Source of the DNA: Bog-159 sp963756605
GTDB taxonomy: Bacteria; Acidobacteriota; Terriglobia; Bryobacterales; Bryobacteraceae
Reading direction: 5' to 3'
Assembly: GCA_963756605.1 (NCBI GenBank)
Contig: CAVWOT010000022.1
Location: 124,001 to 188,000 of the forward strand
DNA length: 64,000 nucleotides
The notes beneath the pieces are model-generated. The model had not been told where the DNA came from, ran no database searches, and saw nothing but the letters and a program-made list of their open reading frames with translations. The position numbers were made by a program, and so were the translations under genes. Shown in pieces: positions 53,183 to 62,814 of the stretch (position 1 is the stretch's first letter; each line of letters opens with the position of its first letter).

Positions 53183-53210
53183 CCAGCCCAGCACCTAGCA
53201 CCCAGCACCC
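53183..53210. repeat. Half array of CAGCACC-type heptamers (rpsG-fusA gap)
   Basis: Only the right-hand arm (CCAGCCCAGCACCTAGCACC and on) is present, without an opposite arm. It looks like a solo or decayed version of the inverted arrays further down the operon. Confidence 0.75.
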
Positions 53211-53223
53211 GTAGGGAAAATTT

Positions 53224-55317
53224 ATGGCCCGAACCGTACCTATCGAAAGAATGCGCAACATCGGCATCGCTGCTCACATCGATGCCGGTAAGACCACTAC
53301 GACCGAACGCATCCTTTATTACACGGGCCGCACGCATAAGCTGGGCGAGGTGCATGAAGGCACCGCCATCATGGACTGGATGGAGCAGGAACAGGAGCGC
53401 GGCATCACCATCACGTCCGCAGCTACCACGTGCTTCTGGCGCGATATTCAGATCAACATCATCGATACCCCTGGCCACGTGGATTTCACCGCCGAAGTCG
53501 AGCGCAGTCTGCGCGTCCTGGATGGCGCCGTGGCCGTATTCGATGCCGTGGCCGGCGTGCAGCCGCAATCGGAAACCGTGTGGCGGCAGGCCGATAAGTA
53601 CAATGTCCCGCGCATCTGCTTCATCAACAAGATGGACCGCGTGGGCGCGGATTTCTTCCACTCCGTCGAAACCATCGTCAACCGCCTGAAGTGCAAGCCA
53701 GTGCCCGTACAGTTGCCTGTCGGCGCCGAAGACCAGTTCAAGGGCATCATCGACCTGGTGCGCATGAAGGCGCTGATCTGGCGCGACGAGACGCTGGGCG
53801 CCGAATACGACGAAATCGAAATCCCTGCGGAACTGCTGGACCAGGCCCGCGATTACCGCGAAAAGATGATTGAAGCGGTGGCGGAGCACGACGATACGCT
53901 GTTCGAGAAATTCGTCGAAGGCCAGCCGCTAACCGAGGCCGAAATCCAGCATGGCATCCGCACGGCGACCATCAAGCTCAAGATTTTTCCCGTAATCTGC
54001 GGCTCGGCATTCAAGAACAAGGGTGTGCAGACGATGCTGGACGCCGTAGTCGATTACCTGCCATCGCCGCTCGAAGTGCCGCCGGTGGAAGGCACGGCAG
54101 TGGGCGATCCAACGCAGGTTCTGACCCGGCAGGCCTCCGACAGCGAGCCGTTTGCGGCGCTGGTCTTCAAGATCATGACCGATTCCTATGTCGGCCAACT
54201 GGCGTTCTTCCGCGTGTATTCGGGCAAATTGGCCGCGGGCGAATCGGTGTACAACGTGGCAAAGGGACGCAAGGAGCGCATCGGCCGCCTGCTGCGCATG
54301 CACGCCAATAAGCGCGAGGAGATCCAAGAGATTTTTGCCGGCGATATCGCGGCCGCGGTGGGTTTGAAGACGGTGCAGACCGGCGACACCATCTGCGACG
54401 ACAACTCGCCTATTGTGCTCGAATCCATCGAATTTCCCACGCCTGTCATTCAGCTTGCGGTGGAGCCCAAAACTAAGGCCGATCAGGAAAAGCTGGGCAT
54501 GGCCATCCAGAAGCTGGCACAGGAAGATCCCACGTTTCGCGTGGCCACCGATCCCGAAACCGGCCAGACCATTCTCTCCGGCATGGGCGAACTGCACCTG
54601 GAAATCATCGTGGACCGCATGATGCGCGAGTTCGGCGTGGGCGCCAATGTCGGCAAGCCGCAAGTGGCGTATCGCGAGACTATCCGCAGGAGCGCGGAAG
54701 CCGAGGGAAGGCACGTCAAGCAGAGCGGCGGTCGGGGCCAATATGGCGTAGTCAAGATTAAGGTGGAGCCGCTGCCGTCCGGCTCCGGATTCGAGTTCGT
54801 CAACGAAATTTACGGCGGATCGATTCCCAAGGAATTCATCAAGCCGGTGGAAATGGGCATGCGTGAAGCGCTGGAGGGTGGCGTGCTCGCCGGATATCCC
54901 ATGTCCGACATAAAAGCGATCCTCTACGATGGCAGCTACCACGACGTAGACTCGTCGGAAATGGCCTTCAAGATCGCAGGATCGATAGCCATCAAAGAAG
55001 CCGCCCGGAAAGCCAAGGCGGTGCTGCTGGAGCCCATCATGGCGGTGGAGGTGGTGGTGCCCGAGGAGTATATGGGCGACGTGATCGGCGATTTGAACTC
55101 CCGGCGCGGGCGCATCGAGGGCATGGAGCTGCGGGGAACGACGCAGATTATCAAGAGCATGGTTCCGCTTTCGGAAATGTTCGGCTATGCGACCGAGTTA
55201 CGCTCCCGCACGCAGGGCCGCGGCAGTTTCACGATGCATTTTGGCAAGTACGAGGAAGTTCCCTCGGCGATATCCGAGGAGATCGTTAACAGGATCCAAG
55301 GGAAGGTAACTAGATAG
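53224..55317 (+). CDS. fusA: Elongation factor G
   Basis: A 697-residue translocase GTPase. It has G1 AHIDAGKTTTTER, switch II DTPGHVDFTAEVERSLRVLDG, G4 NKMD, the domain III GMGELHLEIIVDRM and the domain IV loop QSGGRGQYGVV. Length is standard and the protein looks complete. It is followed by a large heptamer hairpin before tuf. Confidence 0.98.
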   Translation: MARTVPIERMRNIGIAAHIDAGKTTTTERILYYTGRTHKLGEVHEGTAIMDWMEQEQERGITITSAATTCFWRDIQINIIDTPGHVDFTAEVERSLRVLDGAVAVFDAVAGVQPQSETVWRQADKYNVPRICFINKMDRVGADFFHSVETIVNRLKCKPVPVQLPVGAEDQFKGIIDLVRMKALIWRDETLGAEYDEIEIPAELLDQARDYREKMIEAVAEHDDTLFEKFVEGQPLTEAEIQHGIRTATIKLKIFPVICGSAFKNKGVQTMLDAVVDYLPSPLEVPPVEGTAVGDPTQVLTRQASDSEPFAALVFKIMTDSYVGQLAFFRVYSGKLAAGESVYNVAKGRKERIGRLLRMHANKREEIQEIFAGDIAAAVGLKTVQTGDTICDDNSPIVLESIEFPTPVIQLAVEPKTKADQEKLGMAIQKLAQEDPTFRVATDPETGQTILSGMGELHLEIIVDRMMREFGVGANVGKPQVAYRETIRRSAEAEGRHVKQSGGRGQYGVVKIKVEPLPSGSGFEFVNEIYGGSIPKEFIKPVEMGMREALEGGVLAGYPMSDIKAILYDGSYHDVDSSEMAFKIAGSIAIKEAARKAKAVLLEPIMAVEVVVPEEYMGDVIGDLNSRRGRIEGMELRGTTQIIKSMVPLSEMFGYATELRSRTQGRGSFTMHFGKYEEVPSAISEEIVNRIQGKVTR

Positions 55318-55318
55318 C

Positions 55319-55410
55319 GGGTGCTGGGTTCTAGGTGCTAGGTGCTGGCCGACGCTCTCCGGACGGGAGAACGGATTGCCAGAACCCAACACCCAGGACC
55401 CAGAACCTAG
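55319..55410. repeat. Inverted heptamer array between fusA and tuf
   Basis: Left arm GGTGCTG-GGTTCTA-GGTGCTA-GGTGCTG, loop containing CTCTCCGGACGGGAGA (its own stem), then GATTGCC and right arm CAGAACC-CAACACC-CAGGACC-CAGAACC. It begins right after the fusA stop and ends 16 bases before the tuf ATG. Confidence 0.92.
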
Positions 55411-55426
55411 CTCCGAAGGAGCTTAT

Positions 55427-56614
<1,188 letters not shown>

Positions 56615-56621
56615 GTAAAAA

Positions 56622-56951
56622 ATGGCGCTGAGAGAACGCATTCGCATTCGCCTGAAGGCGTACGACCACAGGGTGCTGGATCAATCGACGACGGAGATCG
56701 TCGATACGGCCAAGCGTACCGGCGCCAGCGTGGCCGGTCCCATTCCGCTGCCGACGTCGCGCAGCGTGACGACCGTGCTGCGCTCGCCGCACGTGGATAA
56801 GAAGTCGCGCGAGCAGTTTGAGATCCGCACACACAAGCGGCTGCTCGATATACTGGAGCCGACCCAGCAAACCGTGGATGCCTTGATGAAGCTGGATCTG
56901 CCGGCGGGTGTGGATGTGGAGATCAAGGCGTTTGGGAAGGATCATAAATGA
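56622..56951 (+). CDS. rpsJ: 30S ribosomal protein S10
   Basis: A 109-residue protein, starting IRIRLKAYDHRVLDQSTTEIV, with GPIPLPTSRSVTTVLRSPHV and KKSREQFEIRTHKRLLDI. It begins the S10 block and follows tuf by 7 bases, the str-S10 fusion arrangement. It also serves as NusE in antitermination. Confidence 0.98.
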   Translation: MALRERIRIRLKAYDHRVLDQSTTEIVDTAKRTGASVAGPIPLPTSRSVTTVLRSPHVDKKSREQFEIRTHKRLLDILEPTQQTVDALMKLDLPAGVDVEIKAFGKDHK

Positions 56952-57040
56952 GGTGCTGGGTGTTGGGTGCTAGGTGCTGGTTAAAAGCTCTCCCGTTTGG
57001 AGTGCGTTTGCCAGAACCCAGCACCCAGAACCCAGCACCC
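56951..57040. repeat. Inverted heptamer array between rpsJ and rplC
   Basis: Left arm GGTGCTG-GGTGTTG-GGTGCTA-GGTGCTG, loop with CTCTCCCGTTTGGAGTG and TTTGC, right arm CAGAACC-CAGCACC-CAGAACC-CAGCACC. It starts at the rpsJ stop codon. Confidence 0.92.
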
Positions 57041-57051
57041 GGGAAGTTGAT

Positions 57052-57684
57052 ATGAGTCCAGGAATCCTTGGCAGAAAAATCGGCATGACGCAGCTGTTCC
57101 GGCCGGACGGGCAGGTGGTTCCGGTCACCCTCCTCAAGGCGGGTCCGTGCATGGTGGTGCAGCGCAAAACGCCCACTACCGACGGCTACGATGCGGTGCA
57201 GCTCGGCCTGATGGAGTTCGTCAAGCCGGCGCGCATCAACAAGCCGATCACCGGGCACCTGAAGAAGGCCGGCGTAGAGGGCGCGCGCTTCATGCGGGAG
57301 TTCCATCTGCGCCCCGGCGACGACGATTTCAAGGCCGGGGACAAAGTGCTGGTCGACCAATTCAAGCCCAACGAAAAGGTGGACGTGATCGGCGTCAGCA
57401 AGGGCCGCGGTTTTGCGGGCCTGGTGAAGCGCCATCATTTCCGCGGCGGCGAAGGCTCGCACGGCTCCATGTTCCATCGCGCGCCCGGGTCGATCGGCGC
57501 ATCCAGTTTCCCCTCGCGGGTGGTGCCCGGCATGCGCATGGCCGGCCACATGGGCGCGGGGCAGGTGACCGTGCGGAACCTGGAGATCGTGGAAGTCGAT
57601 ACCGAGGACAACGTGCTGATGGTGAAGGGCGCGGTGCCCGGTCCCAACGGCGGCTACGTAGTCGTGCGGAGGGCCAAGAGGTAA
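57052..57684 (+). CDS. rplC: 50S ribosomal protein L3
   Basis: A 210-residue protein. GILGRKIGMTQLF at the start, then FKAGDKVLVDQF, VSKGRGFAGLVKRHHFRGGEGSHG and the terminal GAVPGPNGGYVVVRRA are all diagnostic. The ATG at 57052 has GGGAAG upstream, formed at the edge of the preceding repeat. Confidence 0.98.
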   Translation: MSPGILGRKIGMTQLFRPDGQVVPVTLLKAGPCMVVQRKTPTTDGYDAVQLGLMEFVKPARINKPITGHLKKAGVEGARFMREFHLRPGDDDFKAGDKVLVDQFKPNEKVDVIGVSKGRGFAGLVKRHHFRGGEGSHGSMFHRAPGSIGASSFPSRVVPGMRMAGHMGAGQVTVRNLEIVEVDTEDNVLMVKGAVPGPNGGYVVVRRAKR

Positions 57685-57689
57685 TCGCC

Positions 57690-58316
57690 ATGCCCACAGT
57701 GGACGTAGTGGATTTAAACAATCAGAAGGTCGGCGAGCTGGAGTTGGCCGACGCGGTTTTCGGAACCGAGGTCAACGACAACCTGCTCTACGAGGCCGTG
57801 CGGCATTATCGCGCCGGGCAGCGGGCGGGCACGCACAAGACCAAGGTACGCGGCGATGTAGCCGGTTCCGGCAAGAAGTTGTGGAAGCAGAAAGGCACCG
57901 GCCGCGCGCGCGTGGGGTCGGTTCGTTCGCCGATCTGGCGGCATGGCGGCACGGTACACGGCCCCCAGCCGCGCGACTACAGTTATAAGCTGCCGCGCAA
58001 GATGCTGCTGGGCGCCTTGCGTTCCGCGCTATCCGCCAAGCTGCGCGACGGCGAGTTGAAGGTTGTTCACGAGTTCAATCTGGAAGGCGTGAAGACCAAG
58101 GATGCCAAGGCCGCGCTGACGCGCCTGGAAGCCACGCGCAAAGTCCTGGTAGTCGAGAATGGCGAGAACCGCAACCTGTCGCTGGGTGTGCGCAACCTGC
58201 CCGGCGTTACCCTGATGCCCACCCGCGAAGTCAACGCATTCCATCTGTTAGGCCACGACCGCGTGCTGCTTACCGAAGCGGCCGCCCGCAAGTTCTCGGA
58301 GGCGCTGGCAAAATGA
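57690..58316 (+). CDS. rplD: 50S ribosomal protein L4
   Basis: A 208-residue protein. It has HKTKVRGDVAGSGKKLWKQK, GTGRARVGSVRSPIWRHGG and PRDYSYKLPRKMLLGALRSA, the loop lining the exit tunnel. It starts 5 bases after the L3 stop and overlaps rplW by 4 bases. In other bacteria L4 also represses the S10 operon. Confidence 0.97.
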   Translation: MPTVDVVDLNNQKVGELELADAVFGTEVNDNLLYEAVRHYRAGQRAGTHKTKVRGDVAGSGKKLWKQKGTGRARVGSVRSPIWRHGGTVHGPQPRDYSYKLPRKMLLGALRSALSAKLRDGELKVVHEFNLEGVKTKDAKAALTRLEATRKVLVVENGENRNLSLGVRNLPGVTLMPTREVNAFHLLGHDRVLLTEAAARKFSEALAK

Positions 58317-58600
58317 CCTTACATGAAGTGATCCGCCGTCCGGTAGTCACCGAAAAAGGCGTGACGGCCAAGGATGAGCACGCCACCCTGTGCTTCGAGG
58401 TCGCACTTGCAGCCAACAAGACCCAGGTAAAGCAGGCCGTCGAGAAGCTGTTCAAAGTGAAGGTAGCCGAAGTGCGCACCGCGAATCTCGACGGTAAGAT
58501 GCGCCGCCGCGGCCGGTTCGTAGGGTACAAGCCGAATTGGAAAAAGGCGTACGTGAAGTTGAAAGAAGGCGAGAAGGTGCCCGACTTTGCGCAGATATAG
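58313..58600 (+). CDS. rplW: 50S ribosomal protein L23
   Basis: A 95-residue protein at the tunnel exit, with VIRRPVVTEKGVTAKDEH, FEVALAANKTQVKQAVEKLF and MRRRGRFVGYKPNWKKAYVKL. Coupled to rplD by an ATGA overlap. Confidence 0.97.
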   Translation: MTLHEVIRRPVVTEKGVTAKDEHATLCFEVALAANKTQVKQAVEKLFKVKVAEVRTANLDGKMRRRGRFVGYKPNWKKAYVKLKEGEKVPDFAQI

Positions 58601-58601
58601 G

Positions 58602-58684
58602 AGCTAGTGGCTAGTGGCTGGTGGCTAGTGGCTGGTGGTTTTGATCCAAACCACCAATCACCACCCACCACTCACCAACCACCG
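58602..58684. repeat. Inverted array of GGTGGCT-type heptamers between rplW and rplB
   Basis: Left arm with units AGTGGCT, GGTGGCT and GGTGGTT, middle TTTTGATCCAAA, right arm CCACCAATCACCACCCACC and on. Same type as 7796-7893 in the nuo operon. It ends about 10 bases before the rplB ATG, which has no clear Shine-Dalgarno sequence. Confidence 0.88.
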
Positions 58685-58693
58685 ATTTTTCAC

Positions 58694-59524
58694 ATGCCCA
58701 TTAAAAGTTACAGACCGACAACCTCAACCCGCCGCTTCCAGACCACCGTCTCGCGCGACGACATCACCAGGGAGCGGCCGGAAAAGTCGCTACGCGAGGC
58801 CAAGAAGGGCACCGGCGGCCGCAATTCCACCGGGCGCGTGACCTCCCGCTTTATCGGCGGCGGCCACAAGCAGGCCTATCGACTGGTGGATTTCAAGCGC
58901 GACAAGCCGGGCGTGCCGGCGGTGGTGGCAGCCATCGAATACGATCCCAACCGTTCCGCGCGCCTGGCCCTGCTGCATTACGCCGATGGCGAGAAGCGCT
59001 ACATCATCCAACCGGATGGGCTGAAGGTGGGCATGAAGATTTCCTCGGGCCCCTCCGCCGATATCCTCATCGGCAATGCTCTGCCCTTGAAGAACATGCC
59101 GGCCGGCACGATCGTGCACAACATCGAACTGCGGCCGGGCAAAGGCGCCCAGATGGCGCGGTCGGCGGGCACGCAAGCCCAGTTGGTGAATAAGGAAGGC
59201 GAGATCGCGCTGCTGAAGCTGCCCTCCGGCGAAATCCGCCGCGTGCCGCTCGATTGCATGGCCACCGTCGGCCAGGTCGGCAACGTGGATCACGAAAATG
59301 TTTCGTTGGGCAAGGCCGGACGCAAGCGCTGGCTGGGCAAGATGCCGCATAATCGCGGCGTGACTATGAATCCGGTGGACCATCCGCACGGCGGCGGCGA
59401 GGGCAAGACCTCTGGCGGACGCCATCCCGTGACTCCCTGGGGACAGCCCACCCGCGGCTTCAAAACGCGCAATAATAAGCGCACCGATAAGTGGATCGTC
59501 ACCAGGAAGAGTAAGAAGAGATAA
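58694..59524 (+). CDS. rplB: 50S ribosomal protein L2
   Basis: A 276-residue protein of the peptidyl-transferase centre. KSYRPTTSTRR, GRNSTGRVTSRFIGGGHKQ, GRKRWLGKMPHNRGVTMNPV and DHPHGGGEGKTSGG are conserved. The ATG at 58694 is used; the frame upstream is repeat. Confidence 0.98.
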   Translation: MPIKSYRPTTSTRRFQTTVSRDDITRERPEKSLREAKKGTGGRNSTGRVTSRFIGGGHKQAYRLVDFKRDKPGVPAVVAAIEYDPNRSARLALLHYADGEKRYIIQPDGLKVGMKISSGPSADILIGNALPLKNMPAGTIVHNIELRPGKGAQMARSAGTQAQLVNKEGEIALLKLPSGEIRRVPLDCMATVGQVGNVDHENVSLGKAGRKRWLGKMPHNRGVTMNPVDHPHGGGEGKTSGGRHPVTPWGQPTRGFKTRNNKRTDKWIVTRKSKKR

Positions 59525-59526
59525 CT

Positions 59527-59817
59527 ATGGGGCGTTCAGTCAAGAAAGGGCCGTTCACCGACGGCCACCTGGAAGTGAAAGTCGCGGCACTTACCGCCAA
59601 GAATGAGAAGCGGGTAGTGCGCACCTGGTCGCGCCGGTCGACCATCCTTCCGGAGTTCGTCGGTCACACCATCGCGGTGCACAACGGCAAGAAATTCATC
59701 CCGGTATATGTCACCGAGAACATGGTGGGCCACAAGCTGGGCGAGTTCTCCCCGACGCGAGTGTTCAAGGGACATTCGGTGAAAGCGGCCACAGAAAAAG
59801 CCGCCAAGCCGGCATAA
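59527..59817 (+). CDS. rpsS: 30S ribosomal protein S19
   Basis: A 96-residue protein. It begins GRSVKKGPFTDGHLEVKV, then TWSRRSTILPEFVGHTIAVHNGKKF-type sequence and KLGEFSPTRVFKGH. It starts 2 bases after the rplB stop. Confidence 0.98.
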   Translation: MGRSVKKGPFTDGHLEVKVAALTAKNEKRVVRTWSRRSTILPEFVGHTIAVHNGKKFIPVYVTENMVGHKLGEFSPTRVFKGHSVKAATEKAAKPA

Positions 59818-59830
59818 GAGGCGGGCAAAC

Positions 59831-60181
59831 ATGGAAGCCAAGGCAGAAGCAAGATATATCAGGGTATCGCCGCAGAAGGCGCGGCTGGTGGTGAATCTGA
59901 TTCGCGGCCAGAACGCCGGCCAGGCGCGCACTACGCTGCGTTCCACCAACAAGCGCGTCGCGCCCACCGTGCAAAAGGTTTTGGATTCGGCCATCGCCAA
60001 CGCCCGCGAACGGTTTGAAGACGTGGATGTGGACCGGCTGATCGTGTCGGAGGCGTACGTCAACGAGGGCCCGCGCGCCAAGCGCGTCCGCCCCGCGCCC
60101 ATGGGCCGCGCCTACCGGGTGCAGAAGCGCATGTCGCATATAGTGATCAAGGTGGCAGCGAAAGAGGAAAGTGGTGGCTAA
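59831..60181 (+). CDS. rplV: 50S ribosomal protein L22
   Basis: A 116-residue protein. ARYIRVSPQKARLVVNLIRG at the start and RAKRVRPAPMGRAYRVQKRM in the hairpin that reaches the exit tunnel. Standard position before rpsC, from which it is separated by a heptamer array. Confidence 0.98.
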   Translation: MEAKAEARYIRVSPQKARLVVNLIRGQNAGQARTTLRSTNKRVAPTVQKVLDSAIANARERFEDVDVDRLIVSEAYVNEGPRAKRVRPAPMGRAYRVQKRMSHIVIKVAAKEESGG

Positions 60182-60186
60182 GACAA

Positions 60187-60277
60187 GGGTCCTGGGTCCT
60201 GGGTGCTGGGTGCTGGCAAAACCCACCCCGTACCGCGCAGTTCTTTGCCAGAACCCAGCACCTAGCACCCAGCACCC
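60187..60277. repeat. Inverted heptamer array between rplV and rpsC
   Basis: Left arm GGTCCTG-GGTCCTG-GGTGCTG-GGTGCTG, loop AAAACCCACCCCGTACC..TTCTTTGC, right arm CAGAACC-CAGCACC-TAGCACC-CAGCACC. It ends 12 bases before the rpsC ATG. This loop lacks the CTCTCC stem of other copies. Confidence 0.92.
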
Positions 60278-60289
60278 GAGGAGTTACTG

Positions 60290-61279
60290 ATGGGACAAAA
60301 GGTACATCCATACGGTTTCCGCGTAGGCAATATCAAGCCGTGGCGCTCCCGCTGGTTCGCCAAGCAGGGCTACGCGAAGCTTCTGCAGGAAGATATCGAG
60401 CTGCGCGACACTCTCCGCGAGCGGCTCAAGTCGGCCGGCGTCAGCTCCATAGAAGTGGACCGCCCCGGTAACAAGCTGCGGGTCACCATCCGCACCTCGC
60501 GGCCCGGCATTATCATCGGACGCAAAGGCGCCGAAATCGAGAAGCTGAAGCAGGATCTGGCCCGGCGCACCAAGCGCGAAGTCTTCATAGACATCCAGGA
60601 AGTGCACAAACCGGAGCTCGACGCGCAACTGGTATCGGAATCCATCGCTCTGCAGCTCGAGAAGCGCGTAGCATTCCGCCGTGCCATGCGCAAAGCCGTG
60701 GATTCGGCGCTGCGTTTCGGCTGCAAAGGCATCAAGGTACGCGTATCGGGCCGGCTGAACGGCGCCGAGATCGCGCGCAGCGAATGGTATCTGCAAGGCC
60801 AGCTTCCGCTGCACACGCTGCGCGCCGATATCGATTACGGGACCTCCGAGGCCCATACCACCTACGGCGTAATCGGCGTGAAGGCCTGGTTGTATAAGGG
60901 CGAGATCCTGGATAGCGGTAACCGCTTGCGCTCGCTGTCGTCCGAACCGGAACCCCGCCAGCGGGATCGCGGCGACCGACGCGATCGTGGCGATCGCGGG
61001 GACAGGCGCCCGCCGGTCCGGCATCACGAGCCCACGCCGCCCGCGCCCGAACCGAGCGGCCCCGCGCGGCAAGCCCCGCCGCCATCTGAAATGGCCCATC
61101 CGGCACGCTCGGGCGGTCCGATCCTGCCGCCCCTCATGGCCCCCCAGCCCCAACCCCATTGGAAACAGGAAGTGCGCCCCGATATCGAGCCGCCGGTCGA
61201 ACCCACCGCCGCCTCGGAAACTCCCGCCGCCGAGCCTTCCCCGAACCCGCCGGAACCGGGAGAAAAGGGAGAAAAATAA
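60290..61279 (+). CDS. rpsC: 30S ribosomal protein S3 with long disordered C-terminal extension
   Basis: The first ~215 residues are normal S3: GQKVHPYGFRVGNIKPWRS, KH motif IIIGRKGAEIEKLKQDLARR, and GVIGVKAWLYKGEIL. About 110 further residues follow, low-complexity and rich in R/D/G (RDRGDRRDRGDRGDRR), then in P/E/A, ending PGEKGEK. S3 in most bacteria is 210-240 residues, so 329 is unusual. GAGGAG lies upstream of the ATG. The role of the extension is unknown. Confidence 0.97.
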   Translation: MGQKVHPYGFRVGNIKPWRSRWFAKQGYAKLLQEDIELRDTLRERLKSAGVSSIEVDRPGNKLRVTIRTSRPGIIIGRKGAEIEKLKQDLARRTKREVFIDIQEVHKPELDAQLVSESIALQLEKRVAFRRAMRKAVDSALRFGCKGIKVRVSGRLNGAEIARSEWYLQGQLPLHTLRADIDYGTSEAHTTYGVIGVKAWLYKGEILDSGNRLRSLSSEPEPRQRDRGDRRDRGDRGDRRPPVRHHEPTPPAPEPSGPARQAPPPSEMAHPARSGGPILPPLMAPQPQPHWKQEVRPDIEPPVEPTAASETPAAEPSPNPPEPGEKGEK

Positions 61280-61282
61280 GCC

Positions 61283-61699
61283 ATGATGATGCCCAAGAAA
61301 GTCAAATTCCGCAAGCAGCAGCGCGGCCGTATGACGGGCAAAGCCTGGCGCGGTTCCTCCGTCGCGTTCGGCGAGTACGGCCTCAAAGCCATGACTTGCG
61401 CATGGATTACGGACCGGCAGATCGAAGCCGCCCGCATCGCCATGACCCGCTCCATCAAGCGCGGCGGCAAGGTCTGGATTCGTTTATTCCCCGACAAGCC
61501 CATCACCAAGAAGCCTGCTGAAACCCGTATGGGAAAGGGCAAAGGCGCGCCCGAACAGTGGGTGGCGGTGGTGCGGCCGGGCAAGATTCTGTTCGAGATG
61601 GAAGGCGTGCCGTTGAACGTGGCGATGGATGCCATGCGCCTCGCGGCACACAAGCTGCCCATCCGCACCAAATTCGTAACGCGGGAGCAAGCGGAGTAG
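61283..61699 (+). CDS. rplP: 50S ribosomal protein L16
   Basis: A 138-residue protein with PKKVKFRKQQRGRMTG, GEYGLKAMTCAWITDRQIEAARIA and TRMGKGKGAPEQWVAVVRPGK-type sequence. Three consecutive ATG codons give alternative starts two codons apart. Follows rpsC by 3 bases. Confidence 0.97.
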   Translation: MMMPKKVKFRKQQRGRMTGKAWRGSSVAFGEYGLKAMTCAWITDRQIEAARIAMTRSIKRGGKVWIRLFPDKPITKKPAETRMGKGKGAPEQWVAVVRPGKILFEMEGVPLNVAMDAMRLAAHKLPIRTKFVTREQAE

Positions 61700-61702
61700 C
61701 GT

Positions 61703-61906
61703 ATGAAGTCGCAGAAGATTCGGGACCTCGACGACAACGAACTGCAGCATCAATTGAGCGCCATCGAGGAGCAGCTTTTCCGGCTGCATTTCCAGATGTC
61801 CATGGGTACCATGGAAGGTTTGAAGAAAGCGCGCGCCATGCGTAAAGACCGCGCCCGCATCTACACCATCATGCGGGAACGCGAGCTGGCTGGAGCGAAG
61901 AAGTAA
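61703..61906 (+). CDS. rpmC: 50S ribosomal protein L29
   Basis: A 67-residue two-helix protein. KIRDLDDNELQHQLSAIEEQL, then FRLHFQMSMGTMEGLKKARAM and ARIYTIMRERELAG. Position between L16 and S17 is canonical. Confidence 0.96.
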   Translation: MKSQKIRDLDDNELQHQLSAIEEQLFRLHFQMSMGTMEGLKKARAMRKDRARIYTIMRERELAGAKK

Positions 61907-61907
61907 T

Positions 61908-62213
61908 ATGGCTGAGCAGACGCAGAAACCGTTAAAGAACGAAAAAGTGGGGCAAGTTGTCTCCACCAAAACGGCCAAGACGATCGTGGTCGAGGTGAGC
62001 CGGCGCGTGCCGCATCCGCTGTACAAACGGATCGTGAAGAAGCGCAAGAAATTTCACGCGCACGATGAAGAAGGCAGCGCCAAAATGGGCGACATCGTGC
62101 GCATTACCGAGTGCCGGCCGTTAAGCCGCATGAAGCACTGGCGGCTGGCCGAAGTGATCCGCCGCGCCCCCCAGGTGGGCGTGCAGCCGGCGGAATTGGA
62201 CATAAAAGCATAG
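61908..62213 (+). CDS. rpsQ: 30S ribosomal protein S17
   Basis: A 101-residue protein. It has GQVVSTKTAKTIVVEVSRRVPH, YKRIVKKRKKFHAHDE and GDIVRITECRPLSRMKHWRL. The last seven residues (AELDIKA) lie in a segment that is tandemly duplicated together with the downstream repeat. Confidence 0.97.
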   Translation: MAEQTQKPLKNEKVGQVVSTKTAKTIVVEVSRRVPHPLYKRIVKKRKKFHAHDEEGSAKMGDIVRITECRPLSRMKHWRLAEVIRRAPQVGVQPAELDIKA

Positions 62214-62300
62214 GTGCTGGGTTCTGGGTGCTGGGTTCTGGTCAAGAGCTCTCCCATTTGTGGAGAGTTTGCCAGCACCTAGCACCCAGGGCCCAGAACC
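62213..62300. repeat. Inverted heptamer array, first copy between rpsQ and rplN
   Basis: Left arm GGTGCTG-GGTTCTG-GGTGCTG-GGTTCTG, loop stem CTCTCCCATTTGTGGAGAG, right arm CAGCACC-TAGCACC-CAGGGCC-CAGAACC. Confidence 0.92.
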
Positions 62301-62340
62301 GGAAGCGAAGCGAGCAGGCGGAATTGGACATAAAAGCATA

Positions 62341-62429
62341 GGTGCTGGGTGTTAGGTGCTAGGAGCTGGCAAACTCTCCCCAAACGGGAGAACGGTTGGC
62401 CAGAACCCAGCACCCAGGACCCAGAACCG
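62341..62429. repeat. Inverted heptamer array, second copy between rpsQ and rplN
   Basis: Left arm GGTGCTG-GGTGTTA-GGTGCTA-GGAGCTG, loop stem CTCTCCCCAAACGGGAGA, right arm CAGAACC-CAGCACC-CAGGACC-CAGAACC. Confidence 0.92.
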
Positions 62430-62443
62430 GGAGCGAAGCGACC

Positions 62444-62812
62444 ATGGTAGGAATGCGAACAATTCTCGAGGTGGCCGATAACAGTGGCGCGCGGCGGCTG
62501 GCCTGTATCCTGCCCCGCGGCGGCGACCTCGGCTTGCGGGCTGGCTTGGGCGACGTAGTCACAGCCAGTGTCAAAGAGGCGGCGCCCGATTCCGCCATAA
62601 AGAAAGGCAAAGTCGTGCGCTGCGTGATCGTCCGCATGCGCAAGGAGACCCGCCGTAAAGACGGAACCTATATCCGGTTTGATTCCAATGCCGCGGTGTT
62701 GATTACCGACTTGGGCGAACCGGTGGGCACGCGCGTATTCGGACCCGTTGCCAGGGAATTGCGCGAAAAGCGGTTCATGAAGATTGTGTCCCTGGCGCCC
62801 GAGGTGATTTGA
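62444..62812 (+). CDS. rplN: 50S ribosomal protein L14
   Basis: A 122-residue protein. It has VGMRTILEVADNSGARRLACI, GLGDVVTASVKEAAPDSAIKKG and GTRVFGPVARELREKRFMKI. The start is ATG 62444 with GGGAG upstream; this gives the usual family length. Confidence 0.97.
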   Translation: MVGMRTILEVADNSGARRLACILPRGGDLGLRAGLGDVVTASVKEAAPDSAIKKGKVVRCVIVRMRKETRRKDGTYIRFDSNAAVLITDLGEPVGTRVFGPVARELREKRFMKIVSLAPEVI

Positions 62813-62814
62813 AA

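Larger units (their letters stand above)
62190..62441 (+). repeat. Tandem duplication of the rpsQ-rplN intergenic unit
   Basis: Copy 1 (62190-62317) and copy 2 (62318-62441) both start GCGGAATTGGACATAAAAGC, the rpsQ 3' end. Each then carries one heptamer hairpin and ends with GAACCGG(A/G)AGCGAAGCGA, the leader of rplN. The two hairpins differ in their arm units, so the copies have diverged. Confidence 0.9.
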
